A stretch of 11,396 bases of DNA from an uncultured Collinsella sp. (GCA_902475785.1 CABSAN010000063.1:1-11396), one strand, 5' to 3'. Positions 1 through 7,969 are shown, numbered from the stretch's first letter. Numbers and translations: made by a program. Notes: a model not told the origin generated them from the sequence alone.

Positions 1-771
1 TCAACGATATGGCACCGTGGGGACACATGTATGTCAATCCTGGTCTAACAGAGCCTTGCGTTTTATATGACCGCCAAACCCGAGCGCAAGCAGCGTGTCA
101 AGGCTCTGCTGATCCCGGTCACCCTTACCGCTATGCTTTGCGGTATCACCGAGCCGCTTGACTTTACCTTCCTGTTCATTGCGCCCGGCCTGTTCGTCGT
201 CCACTGCGTACTCGGAGCGCTCGGCTGCATGGCTCAAAACCTCCTTGGCGTCGTGGGCATCTTCGACGGCGGCATCATCTCGATGCTCTCGTGGGACTGG
301 CTGCCCCTTTGGGCCGCACACGGTCTGCAGTACGCCATCTCCATCCTTGTCGGTCTGTGCTTTACCGCTCTTTGGGTCGTGGTCTTCCGTTTCCTGATCG
401 TCAAGTTCGACTTTAAGACCCCCGGTCGCGAGGATGACGATGTTGAGGTCGAGCTCAAGTCCAAGGCCGACTACAAGCAAAAGCAGGGCGGTGCTGCTGC
501 TAGCAAATCGGTCGCCCAGAGTAAAGATGATGAGCGCTTGGTGCTTGCCGAGAACATCCTCGATCTACTCGGTGGCACGGATAACGTCATCGATGTAACT
601 AACTGCGCTACCCGTCTGCGCGTTAATGTCAAGGACAAGGGCGTCGTTGCACCCGAGGCTTCCTTCAAGGCGATCGGTACGCATGGCTTGGTGGTCCAAG
701 GCCAGTCAATCCAGGTCATCATCGGCCTTGCCGTCCCGCAGGTTCGCGAGAAGTTCGAGAGTCTTCTGTAA
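1..771 (+). pseudogene. PTS alpha-glucoside/glucose-type EIICB, 3' part, frame broken near position 46
   Basis: This encodes the end of a membrane EIIC domain fused to a cytoplasmic EIIB domain, which would import and phosphorylate an alpha-glucoside. From the ATG at 67 (residue 1), the EIIC hallmark GITEP is at residues 26-30, followed by hydrophobic segments at about 34-65 and 88-112. A charged linker (118-155) leads to EIIB, with the phospho-accepting Cys180 in DVTNCATRLRV. No EIIA domain follows, so a separate EIIA must supply phosphate. The family protein has several more membrane helices upstream. Here the frame runs back through SLAFYM but meets TAA at 46-48, and no Shine-Dalgarno precedes the ATG at 67. 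Frame 3 upstream (MAPWGHMYVNPG, 9-44) looks like the missing preceding part, so a small frameshifting deletion around 45-54 is inferred. A sequencing error is possible. The EIIB end looks intact. The phosphohydrolase gene downstream is its natural partner. Confidence 0.68.
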
Positions 772-790
772 ACCATCGTCCATCGAAACA

Positions 791-828
791 ATCGGCCTTG
801 CAGAGCCGGTATGCACCGCAAGGCCGAT
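791..828 (+). terminator. Hairpin downstream of EIICB, weak terminator candidate
   Basis: ATCGGCCTTGC (791-801) and GCAAGGCCGAT (818-828) form a perfect 11-bp stem with a 16-nt loop, starting 20 nt after the EIICB stop. No T-run follows (the next bases are TCTAGAGATAAAAAA), so it may be a pause site, an mRNA-stabilising 3' structure or a processing site between EIICB and the hydrolase rather than a full intrinsic terminator. Confidence 0.45.
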
Positions 829-927
829 TCTAGAGATAAAAAACTCCACTTCTAGGTAACAATTCCAAACCGCGCAAGGCCGCGTGCGGGGACGGATTGA
901 GCAAGCGGCCAGAATGAGGAGGACATC

Positions 928-2271
928 ATGTCCAAGAAGAACTATGCCGTGACCATTGCCGGCGGTGGCTCCACCTTTACCCCGGGCATTGCCCTGATGC
1001 TGCTCGAGGAGCGCGACCGCTTCCCGGTCAACAAGGTGACCTTCTACGACAACAACGCCGAGCGCCAGGAGACCGTGGCCAAGGCCTGCGAGATCTACTT
1101 CCACGAGAACGCCCCCGAGGTTGAGTTTAGCTACACCACCGACCCCGAGACCGCATTCACCGGGACCGACTTCGTCCTTGCTCACATCCGCGTCGGCCTG
1201 TACGCCATGCGCGAGCTCGACGAGAAGATTCCTCTCAAGTACGGCTGCGTTGGCCAAGAGACCTGCGGTGCCGGCGGTATCGCCTACGGCATGCGCTCCA
1301 TCGGTGGTGTCATCGAGATCCTCGACTACATGGAGAAGTACAGCCCCAACGCCTGGATGCTCAACTACTCCAACCCCGCGGCCATCGTCGCCGAGGCCTG
1401 CCGCGTGCTGCGCCCCAACAGCCGCATCATCAACATCTGCGACATGCCGATCGACCTTATGGATAAGATGAGCCGTATGTGCGGCATCAAGGATCGTCGC
1501 GAGCTGCAGTATAGCTACTACGGCCTCAACCACTTTGGTTGGTGGAGCAAGATCTACGACAAGGATGGCAACGACCTCATGCCGCAGATTAAGGAGCACA
1601 TGGCTAAGAACGGCTACCTGGACGGCATCGAGCACGAGGCCGGTAAGGAGCAGCATGTCGAGGAGAGCTGGATTCACACCTTCGGCAAGGCCAAGGATGT
1701 CTATGCTGTCGATCCCGAGACGATTCCCAATACCTACCTCAAGTATTACCTGTACCCGGACTATGTCGTCGAGACGTCTGACCCCAACTACACTCGCGCC
1801 AATGAGGTTATGGACGGCCGCGAGAAGAAGGTCTTTGGCGCTTGCCGCGACATCATCGCCAAGGGTACTGCCAAGGACGGCGGCTTTGAGCCCGACGTAC
1901 ACGCCAACTACATCGTCGACCTTGCCTGCGCGCTGGCCGAGAACACGCTCGAGCGCTTCCTGCTGATCGTCCCCAACGATGGTGCTGTGCCCAACTTCGA
2001 CCCGACGGCCATGGTCGAGGTGCCTTGCATCGTCGGTTCCAACGGCTTTGAGAAGATTTGCCAGGGCCCGATCCCGCAGTTCCAGAAGGGCCTGATGGAG
2101 CAGCAGGTTTCCGTCGAGAAGCTCGTTGTCCAGGCTTGGGTCGAGGGCAGCTACCAGAAGCTCTGGCAGGCGCTCACGCTCTCCAAGACCATTCCTTCGG
2201 CAAGCGTTGCTAAGCAGATCCTGGACGAGCTCATCGAGGCCAACAAGGATTTCTGGCCCGAGCTTAAGTAA
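928..2271 (+). CDS. 6-phospho-alpha-glucosidase, glycoside hydrolase family 4
   Basis: This is a cytoplasmic enzyme that cleaves alpha-glucoside 6'-phosphates (for example maltose 6'-phosphate) made by a PTS, releasing glucose 6-phosphate. GH4 enzymes work by a redox mechanism needing NAD+ and a divalent metal, usually Mn2+. The 447 aa match the usual length of about 440. The NAD-binding GGGSTFTPG is at residues 12-20. The CDMP motif is at 171-174; Asp after Cys is the signature of the 6-phospho-alpha-glucosidases. Metal ligands Cys171 and His202 (NHFGW) fall at the positions known for B. subtilis GlvA, with Asp172 as the expected acid. A Tyr in IPNTYLKYYLYP (about 270) is the probable base. 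The start is set by GAGGAGG at 916-922, 5 nt before ATG. It follows the broken EIICB by 156 bp and probably belongs to the same catabolic operon. Substrate is inferred; malH, glvA or aglB would all be plausible names. Confidence 0.93.
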   Translation: MSKKNYAVTIAGGGSTFTPGIALMLLEERDRFPVNKVTFYDNNAERQETVAKACEIYFHENAPEVEFSYTTDPETAFTGTDFVLAHIRVGLYAMRELDEKIPLKYGCVGQETCGAGGIAYGMRSIGGVIEILDYMEKYSPNAWMLNYSNPAAIVAEACRVLRPNSRIINICDMPIDLMDKMSRMCGIKDRRELQYSYYGLNHFGWWSKIYDKDGNDLMPQIKEHMAKNGYLDGIEHEAGKEQHVEESWIHTFGKAKDVYAVDPETIPNTYLKYYLYPDYVVETSDPNYTRANEVMDGREKKVFGACRDIIAKGTAKDGGFEPDVHANYIVDLACALAENTLERFLLIVPNDGAVPNFDPTAMVEVPCIVGSNGFEKICQGPIPQFQKGLMEQQVSVEKLVVQAWVEGSYQKLWQALTLSKTIPSASVAKQILDELIEANKDFWPELK

Positions 2272-2311
2272 GGACTACTGTCTAGGACTCTCACGCATCT
2301 CTGCTTCATTT

Positions 2312-2355
2312 GCGCCGCCGCGGTGTCCGGATTCGCCCGGATGCTGCGGCGGCGC
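2312..2355 (+). terminator. GC-rich hairpin between the GH4 gene and ychF
   Basis: GCGCCGCCGC (2312-2321) pairs perfectly with GCGGCGGCGC (2346-2355), with an inner TCCGG/CCGGA stem (2326-2330/2337-2341). It probably separates the sugar operon from ychF. There is no T-tract; instead TATACT, a -10-like hexamer, begins at 2356 directly after the stem, so the same bases may also sit in the ychF promoter. No convincing -35 box is visible. Confidence 0.45.
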
Positions 2356-2398
2356 TATACTTATGAAGTTTGAAGTACCTGTACCAAAAGGAGCTGTC

Positions 2399-3475
<1,077 letters not shown>

Positions 3476-3486
3476 GGACGACGCAT

Positions 3487-3870
3487 ATGTTTAAATATGG
3501 CAAAAAAGCTGGCTACATGGGTATTGCGCTGCTCGTACTTGCGGTGATTCCGCTGGTGGTTGCAGCGTTTGTGATCCCCAACATTGGCCCCGAGGTGGCA
3601 ACGAAGTTTAACGCAGCCGGCGAGGTGACGCGCTGGGGTAAGAGCTACGAGCTGCTGGCACTGCCGGTGCTCAACCTGCTGCTGAGCGTGGCGACGTACT
3701 TTACGGCGGGACGCCAGGCAAAGAACAACGAGGACTCCGCTGTGATGGCACGTCTTGCGTGCGAGCGCTACCTGCGCAACGGCTGCATCACGGGCGTGTT
3801 CCTCAATGTAATCAACGTCTACTTTATGTATTCGGCGATTACTGGAACGGGCTTTGGCTTTGGTTTCTAG
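3487..3870 (+). CDS. Small DUF1648-domain membrane protein (SdpI N-terminal-like)
   Basis: A 127-aa membrane protein. Residues about 27-60 carry the DUF1648 pattern (IPNIGPEVATKFNAAGEVTRWG), the region that in SdpI-type immunity proteins precedes a longer membrane domain. Hydrophobic segments are at about 10-30, 57-73 and 101-119, so three helices are likely. It lacks the rest of SdpI, so a sensor or immunity role cannot be claimed. ATG at 3487 follows the ychF stop by 11 bp with GGACG (3476-3480) as a weak ribosome binding site, which suggests cotranscription with ychF. It ends in a Gly/Phe-rich tail (TGTGFGFGF). Function unknown. Confidence 0.8.
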   Translation: MFKYGKKAGYMGIALLVLAVIPLVVAAFVIPNIGPEVATKFNAAGEVTRWGKSYELLALPVLNLLLSVATYFTAGRQAKNNEDSAVMARLACERYLRNGCITGVFLNVINVYFMYSAITGTGFGFGF

Positions 3871-3879
3871 CTTGTCCTT

Positions 3880-4269
3880 TTAGGCAACGAGCCTGCACAC
3901 ATATTCAATGGCTGCTGCGAGGCCGCCGCTCGATCGTGGTTTAAAGACCATGTCGGCGGCGGCCTCGTTTTCGTATCCGGCGCCGCGAAGGGCAAGTGCG
4001 ATACCGGCTTCCAGGAGAAGGGGCAGACCTCGTTGGCTGGTTGCGATTACGGCAGCCTGCTTGAGCGAGCAGCTGTGCGCTTGGCATTGGATGGCAAGTT
4101 CACCTTGCGCCGGGCAAGGGACCAGAACGGCGGCGACGCGACTTGATAGCAATGCAAATGCTGTGCGCTCATCGGGCGAAAGGCATTCTGCTTCAACGAC
4201 GACGAGCTTGGGCGGCGCGCTGTTTGCGCGAAGCGTGGCTCGGTACATGCGGACCGAAGAACCCGACAT
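3880..4269 (-). CDS. Hypothetical protein divergent from an XRE regulator
   Basis: A 129-aa protein that I do not recognise. The start is ATG at 4269, chosen because AGGAG (4276-4280 on the + strand as CTCCT) lies 6 nt upstream; an in-frame TTG at 4293 would fall inside the operator palindrome and has no such site. It has a basic N-terminus (MYRATLRAN), two beta-like hydrophobic strands (KLVVVEAE, VAAVLVPC), five cysteines without a clear metal motif, and alanine-rich helices toward the end (LLLEAGIALALRGAG, LAAAIEYV). There is no signal peptide or clear membrane segment. It shares a 24-bp palindrome with the oppositely oriented XRE gene, so it is probably controlled by that protein. Its stop lies 9 bp from the stop of the DUF1648 gene, so the two transcripts converge. 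The coding evidence is the good ribosome binding site and context; no family supports it. Confidence 0.6.
   Translation of the reverse strand: MSGSSVRMYRATLRANSAPPKLVVVEAECLSPDERTAFALLSSRVAAVLVPCPAQGELAIQCQAHSCSLKQAAVIATSQRGLPLLLEAGIALALRGAGYENEAAADMVFKPRSSGGLAAAIEYVCRLVA
3918..3971 (+). terminator. Intrinsic terminator for the ychF-DUF1648 transcript, inside the antisense gene
   Basis: CGAGGCCGCCG (3918-3928) pairs perfectly with CGGCGGCCTCG (3957-3967), followed by TTTT (3968-3971). The 28-nt loop holds a small GGT/ACC stem. It lies 48 nt after the DUF1648 stop and within the last third of the opposite-strand ORF, where it is also read as codons. The T-run is on the + strand side only. Confidence 0.5.
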
Positions 4270-4292
4270 AGAAAACTCCTGTGTATTCGGCA

Positions 4293-4316
4293 AAACGTAA
4301 ACTATAGTTTACGTTT
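4293..4316. promoter_or_regulatory. Perfect 24-bp palindromic operator in a divergent promoter region
   Basis: AAACGTAAACTA (4293-4304) is followed at once by its exact reverse complement (4305-4316). The centre contains TATAGT on both strands (4303-4308 for +, 4306-4301 for -), so a -10 box for each gene overlaps the dyad. The centre is about 35 bp from the ATG at 4269 (-) and 41 bp from the ATG at 4346 (+). No good -35 box is seen on either side. The natural reader is the 72-aa XRE protein encoded next to it, giving autoregulation and control of the divergent gene. Confidence 0.8.
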
Positions 4317-4345
4317 ATGTTCGGCTCCATTTCAAACTCGGGTGC

Positions 4346-4564
4346 ATGGACGAACGTGCGAAACAGATTCTTGGCAGGCGGGTCGAAGAGACACGCAGGG
4401 ACCTTGGTATCTCCAAGGTTGATTTTTGTGTGGCGACAGGAATCAGTCGACCCTACCTCGACCGAATCGAAGATGGGACGGCAAATTTCACGCTCAAGGT
4501 TCTATTTAAGATCGCGCCCGCACTCGGCATGACGGTGTCAGAGCTTCTCGAGGGTATCGAATAG
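4346..4564 (+). CDS. XRE-family (Cro/C1-type) single-domain transcriptional regulator
   Basis: A 72-aa DNA-binding protein consisting of one helix-turn-helix domain. Residues about 9-69 match the HTH_3 layout: GRRVEETRRDLGISKVDFCVATGISRPYLDRIEDGTANFTLKVL carries the Q/V-x-x-A-x-x-x-G-I-S-x-x-x-L-x-x-I-E pattern, and the tail ALGMTVSELLEG is the usual closing helix. ATG at 4346 follows only a weak purine stretch (CTCGGGTGC). The 24-bp palindrome lies 29 bp upstream, consistent with autorepression. No second domain for ligand binding or dimerisation is present. Such proteins are often antitoxins or phage-like repressors; a toxin role for the divergent partner cannot be shown. Confidence 0.87.
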   Translation: MDERAKQILGRRVEETRRDLGISKVDFCVATGISRPYLDRIEDGTANFTLKVLFKIAPALGMTVSELLEGIE

Positions 4565-4599
4565 GGCGTTCCCCGCTGCTAATTGACGCTCTTTGGGCG

Positions 4600-4842
4600 G
4601 GTCCCCCTGGTTGCGATGTGCAAAATCGCGAGTATTCAGCACCTGTTCAGCCGTAGATGGTAGCTCGGGCGGCTGGCTTTGCTTTTTTGACAGTAGTTAA
4701 TCCACACGCTAAATAAAAATGTGGAATAAATATTTACCAGACGCCTCTTTTGTCTAAAAGTTCGTCTAATAATCGGTCGATTCTATGCCTCCGGCGGAGA
4801 AATTGCAGAATACTCCGATTTTTGCACGGCCCGAGGGGGACC
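4600..4842. repeat. Gene-free element bounded by imperfect ~40-bp inverted repeats
   Basis: The left arm (4600-4641) and the reverse complement of the right arm (4803-4842) both read GGTCCCCCT, then a variable stretch, then GTGCAAAA(A)TCG(C)GAGTATTC(A/T)GCA. The outer block matches 9 of 9 bases, and the inner block is nearly identical apart from one-base indels. Between the arms lies AT-rich DNA with small dyads: CAGCCG/CGGCTG (4648-4675), CCACA/TGTGG (4702-4724), AGACG-CTTTT/AAAAG-CGTCT (4739-4767) and CTCCG/CGGAG (about 4790-4800). No ORF, tRNA or rRNA is seen in the 320 bp between the XRE gene and the asparaginase gene. It could be a small non-autonomous or REP-like intergenic repeat; I cannot check its copy number. 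Confidence 0.6.
4648..4688 (+). terminator. Weak terminator candidate after the XRE gene
   Basis: CAGCCG (4648-4653) and CGGCTG (4670-4675) form a 6-bp stem with a 16-nt loop; TTTTTT (4683-4688) follows after 7 nt. The gap between stem and T-run makes it weak. It lies 83 nt after the XRE stop. Confidence 0.35.
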
Positions 4843-4884
4843 ACCTGTCGTTTGAGGCTGCGATAAGTGGAACTGCCTTAGGGA

Positions 4885-5898
4885 TTACGCCATCGGGATG
4901 CGGTCGTGGTTGACTTGGCTGTAGAACAGGCGCTGGATTTCGGCGGCATCGCGTGACTGGCCGAGTGCCCACATGGTTTTGGCCACGAGCGTCTCGGTGG
5001 TCATGTCGTCGCCGCGCAGAATGCCCGGATAATCGGCGTAAGCACGGCCGACCTCGTAAACGCCCAGATCGAGGCCCTCTTCGGGGACCTGCGTGGTCAT
5101 AACGACAGTGCGGCCCGAATCGACCCAGCGGAAAATAGCCTCTTGGAACGACTCGCCCGACTCACCAAACTCGGGGATACCGCCAATGCCAAAGGTCTCA
5201 AGGATTACAGCATCGTAGCTATCGGCAAGGGCGTCGAGGATGCCCGGGTTTACGCCGGGCGTAAGCTTGAGTACAAATACGCGCGGATCGATGCTGTCGT
5301 AGAAACGCACCGGGTTTTCGCCCTGATGCGTGCCGTGAAGCCCATTGCGCACGATGCGGTCGTTGCGGATATAGGCAATGGGCGGATAGTTTACGCTAAT
5401 GAACGCGTTAAAGCTCATGGTGCGCTGCTTGCGGGCGCGCGTGCCGGCAATGGCGACGCCGCCAAACACGATCGAGACGTCGTGCGAGTGCTCGTCGAGC
5501 GCATAGAGCAGGCTCTGGTACAGGTTGAGCTTGGCGTCGGTAAAGGGGTTGCCCATGGGCTTTTGCGAGCCGGTGAGCACGATGGGCTTGGGGCTGTCCT
5601 GAATCAGATAGGAAAGCGCCGCCGCGGTGTAGCTCATGGTGTCGGTGCCGTGCAGAATCACGAAGCCGTCGTGGTCGGCATAACCCTCGACGATGACGTC
5701 GCGGATACGCATCCAGTCGCTCGGGCGCATATTGGTGCTGTCGATGTTCATGGGCTGCACGACGTCGAGCTCGCAGAGGCCCGAGACCTCGGGGACACTC
5801 TGGGCGAGCTCCTCACCGGTCAGGGCGGGGGAGAGGCCGTTGCCGTCCTCGGTCGATGCGATGGTGCCGCCCGTGGCGATGAGAAGGATGCGCTTCAT
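4885..5898 (-). CDS. ansA: L-asparaginase, type I (cytoplasmic, AnsA-like)
   Basis: It hydrolyses asparagine to aspartate and ammonia. The 337 aa fit the E. coli AnsA length of 338, and there is no signal peptide, so it is the cytoplasmic low-affinity type rather than the periplasmic type II. Seen motifs: TGGTIAS at residues 9-15 with nucleophile Thr12, the substrate-binding NIDST at 51-55, and HGTDT at 83-87 with the Thr85-Asp86 pair. Lys157 in TRARKQRT is the expected general base partner. The start is ATG at 5898, where MKRILLIATGGTIAS matches the family; AGGA (5907-5910 on the + strand as TCCT) lies 8 nt upstream. An upstream in-frame extension to 5970 is not conserved. It is divergent from guaA, and both genes handle amide nitrogen, but no joint control is proven. 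Downstream lies the inverted-repeat element. Confidence 0.94.
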   Translation of the reverse strand: MKRILLIATGGTIASTEDGNGLSPALTGEELAQSVPEVSGLCELDVVQPMNIDSTNMRPSDWMRIRDVIVEGYADHDGFVILHGTDTMSYTAAALSYLIQDSPKPIVLTGSQKPMGNPFTDAKLNLYQSLLYALDEHSHDVSIVFGGVAIAGTRARKQRTMSFNAFISVNYPPIAYIRNDRIVRNGLHGTHQGENPVRFYDSIDPRVFVLKLTPGVNPGILDALADSYDAVILETFGIGGIPEFGESGESFQEAIFRWVDSGRTVVMTTQVPEEGLDLGVYEVGRAYADYPGILRGDDMTTETLVAKTMWALGQSRDAAEIQRLFYSQVNHDRIPMA

Positions 5899-5974
5899 GC
5901 TGGTATTCCTATCGTATTTGCCGCCGCAAGGGCGGAGTCGTTCGGCAGTATTGTGGCACAGGGCGTCCAATGTT

Positions 5975-6003
5975 CAAACGTATTACATCATCTGTAACGT
6001 TTG
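5975..6003. promoter_or_regulatory. Interrupted dyad between ansA and guaA
   Basis: CAAACG (5975-5980) pairs with CGTTTG (5998-6003), and TTACA (5983-5987) with TGTAA (5993-5997), around a 5-nt centre with one 2-nt bulge. A second GTAAC (6004-6008) repeats the right half after 10 bp. It lies 77 bp upstream of ansA and 162 bp upstream of guaA. It may be an operator for the divergent ansA promoter; no binding protein can be named. Confidence 0.4.
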
Positions 6004-6084
6004 GTAACACTTCAATCGCCGTCAAATAGGGGCCAGGTCGTGCGTTTGCCGTGCGCTGATGGCTGCGAGGGGCGAGAAACCCCA

Positions 6085-6147
6085 TATAACGTGTACACTA
6101 TGAAAGTTATTTTTGTTCATTCACGCGGGTGGGCACCGGCTCCCCGC
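6085..6147 (+). promoter_or_regulatory. guaA promoter region and leader hairpin, tentative
   Basis: TATAAC (6085-6090) matches the -10 consensus at five of six positions; no matching -35 box is seen at the usual distance, where a GGGG/CCCC mini-dyad (6069-6072/6080-6083) lies instead. In the predicted leader GCGGG (6125-6129) can pair with CCCGC (6143-6147), just ahead of the ribosome binding site. I do not see a purine riboswitch consensus. Confidence 0.3.
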
Positions 6148-6165
6148 CAACAAGAGGGGGAAACC

Positions 6166-7764
6166 ATGGATCAAAAGGCTTCCGCAAAGGTCCTCGTACT
6201 CGACTTTGGTGCGCAGTACGGTCAGCTCATTGCCCGTCGCGTCCGCGACCTCAACGTGTATTCCGAGATTGTCCCCTGCGACATCTCGGCCGACGAGATT
6301 CGCGAGATGAACGCCTCTGCGCTCATCCTTTCCGGCGGCCCGGCTTCCGTGTATGCCGAGGACGCTCCGTCCATCGATCCCGCCATCTTTGACCTGGGCC
6401 TTCCCGTCCTGGGCTTTTGCTACGGCCATCAGATCACGGCCGTGACGCTCGGCGGCAAGGTCGGCCACTCCGAGGTGGGCGAGTACGGCCGCGCCACCAT
6501 CACGCGCACGGCCGGCGCCAAGCTCTTTAACTCCACGCCTATGGAGCAGACCGTGTGGATGAGCCACCGCGACGCCGTTTCCGAGGTGCCCGAGGGCTTT
6601 ACCGTTACCGCCAGCACCGACGTGTGCCCGGTTGCCGCCATGGAGTGCGTCGAGCGCAAGATTTTCACCACGCAGTTCCACCCCGAGGTCAAGCACTCCG
6701 AGTACGGTCAGCAGCTGCTGAGCAATTTCCTGTTTGAGATCTGCGGCCTGGAGCCCAACTGGAGCATGGACAACCTGGTCGAGACCATGACGGCCGAGTT
6801 CCGCGAGAAGGTCGGCGACGACCGCGTGATTCTGGCCCTGTCCGGTGGCGTCGACTCCTCCGTCGTAGCTGCGCTGGGCGCTCGCGCCGTGGGCAAGCAG
6901 ATGACCTGCGTGTTCATCAACCACGGTCTGCTGCGCAAGGGCGAGCCCGAGCAGGTGGAGGAGGTCTTCACCAAGCAGTTTGACGTCGACTTTATCCACG
7001 TCCACGCCGAGGACCGTTATGCCGAGCTTCTGGCCGGCGTGACCGAGCCCGAGGAGAAGCGCCGCATCATCGGTACGCAGTTCTGGAAAGAGTTCTTCGC
7101 GGTTGCTCAGCAGCTCGAGACCGATGGCAAGCCGGTCAAGTACCTGGCTCAGGGCACCATCTACCCCGACATCATCGAGTCCGGCGCTCGCAAGACGGGT
7201 GGCAAGACGGCCACCATCAAGAGCCACCACAACCTGATCCCGTTCCCCGAGGGCGTGCACTTCGACCTCATTGAGCCGCTCGACCACTTCTTTAAGGACG
7301 AGGTCCGCGCGCTTGGTCTGGCACTGGGCCTGCCGGGTCACATCGTGTTCCGTCAACCTTTCCCGGGCCCGGGTCTGGCCATCCGCATCATCGGTGCGGT
7401 CGACAAGGAGAAACTCGAGATCCTCAAGAATGCCGACGCTATTGTGCGCGAGGAGCTGGATGCCTACAACCAGCGTCTGTTTGAGCAGACCGGCGAGCGC
7501 AACTCCGAGCACAGCTGCTGGCAGTACTTTGCGGTTCTGCCCGACATTAAGTCCGTCGGCGTTATGGGCGACGAGCGCACCTACCAGCGCCCGATCATCC
7601 TGCGTGCCGTCGAGTCCAGCGATGCCATGACCGCCGACTGGGCCAAACTGCCCTACGACGTGTTGGCCCGCATTTCCGGCCGCATCGTTGCCGAGGTTCC
7701 CGGCGCCAACCGCGTGTGCTACGACATCACGTCCAAGCCGCCCGCGACCATCGAGTGGGAGTAG
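6166..7764 (+). CDS. guaA: GMP synthase (glutamine-hydrolysing)
   Basis: It converts XMP, ATP and glutamine to GMP, the last step of guanine nucleotide synthesis, in the cytosol. The 532 aa compare with 525 in E. coli. The N-terminal class I amidotransferase (about 8-195) has the nucleophile Cys85 in GFCYGHQ and the His172/Glu174 pair in FHPEV. The ATP-pyrophosphatase domain has the P-loop SGGVDSS at 226-232. The C-terminal dimerisation domain ends with the typical KPPATIEWE. The start is ATG at 6166, because GAGGGGG (6154-6160) lies 5 nt upstream and the protein then begins directly before the conserved VLVLDFGAQYGQ. The frame is open further upstream, including an ATG at 6100, but that lacks a ribosome binding site and adds unconserved residues. 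It is a single-gene unit followed by a strong terminator. Confidence 0.98.
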   Translation: MDQKASAKVLVLDFGAQYGQLIARRVRDLNVYSEIVPCDISADEIREMNASALILSGGPASVYAEDAPSIDPAIFDLGLPVLGFCYGHQITAVTLGGKVGHSEVGEYGRATITRTAGAKLFNSTPMEQTVWMSHRDAVSEVPEGFTVTASTDVCPVAAMECVERKIFTTQFHPEVKHSEYGQQLLSNFLFEICGLEPNWSMDNLVETMTAEFREKVGDDRVILALSGGVDSSVVAALGARAVGKQMTCVFINHGLLRKGEPEQVEEVFTKQFDVDFIHVHAEDRYAELLAGVTEPEEKRRIIGTQFWKEFFAVAQQLETDGKPVKYLAQGTIYPDIIESGARKTGGKTATIKSHHNLIPFPEGVHFDLIEPLDHFFKDEVRALGLALGLPGHIVFRQPFPGPGLAIRIIGAVDKEKLEILKNADAIVREELDAYNQRLFEQTGERNSEHSCWQYFAVLPDIKSVGVMGDERTYQRPIILRAVESSDAMTADWAKLPYDVLARISGRIVAEVPGANRVCYDITSKPPATIEWE

Positions 7765-7874
7765 GCCGATAGGGTTCTGACCTGCGATTTTGAGTGCCGC
7801 ACTGTGCCGCTGAGTTTCGTTTCGTACGAGAGTCATGACAAAGCCACCAGCGACGGAGATGAGTAAAAGCGATT

Positions 7875-7917
7875 AAAGAGCCTCCGTTCCCTGCGTTGGG
7901 ACGGAGGCTCTTTCTTT
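7875..7917 (+). terminator. Strong intrinsic terminator after guaA
   Basis: AAAGAGCCTCCGT (7875-7887) pairs perfectly with ACGGAGGCTCTTT (7901-7913), extended by CCC/GGG after one bulged T; the loop is TGCGTT and the tail is TTTCTTT (7911-7917). The A-rich left flank means it may also stop - strand transcripts leaving the ABC-F gene, whose stop lies 53 bp away. Confidence 0.92.
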
Positions 7918-7969
7918 GCCGTTTTACTCCCTTGTCTCCGTTCGGGGATTATTTCTTGCTCATTTAGGG

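Noticed and set aside
706..1902. A 398-codon - strand open frame opposite the GH4 gene
   Set aside because: Same reason: it is antisense to a well-supported enzyme gene and has no recognisable protein features.
2126..2398. N-terminal extension of YchF in the same open frame
   Set aside because: It overlaps the GH4 gene and the hairpin, and the GTG at 2399 with AAGGAG gives the conserved YchF N-terminus.
4687..4715. TTGACA with a weak TAAATA box after 17 bp on the + strand
   Set aside because: The -10 match is poor (3 of 6) and no gene or stable RNA follows on the + strand; the TTGACA lies at the end of a T-run and may be chance.
5899..5970. N-terminal extension of the asparaginase
   Set aside because: The 24 extra residues are neither a signal peptide nor conserved; MKRILLIATGGTIAS is the standard start.
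6100..6165. Upstream in-frame ATG giving GuaA 22 extra residues
   Set aside because: There is no ribosome binding site at 6100, the extension overlaps the probable transcription start, and the ATG at 6166 has a strong site.
6121..7836. A 571-codon open frame on the - strand opposite guaA
   Set aside because: It mirrors a certain gene in G/C-biased codons, lacks a ribosome binding site and known domains, and is low-complexity in composition. It is a shadow frame.
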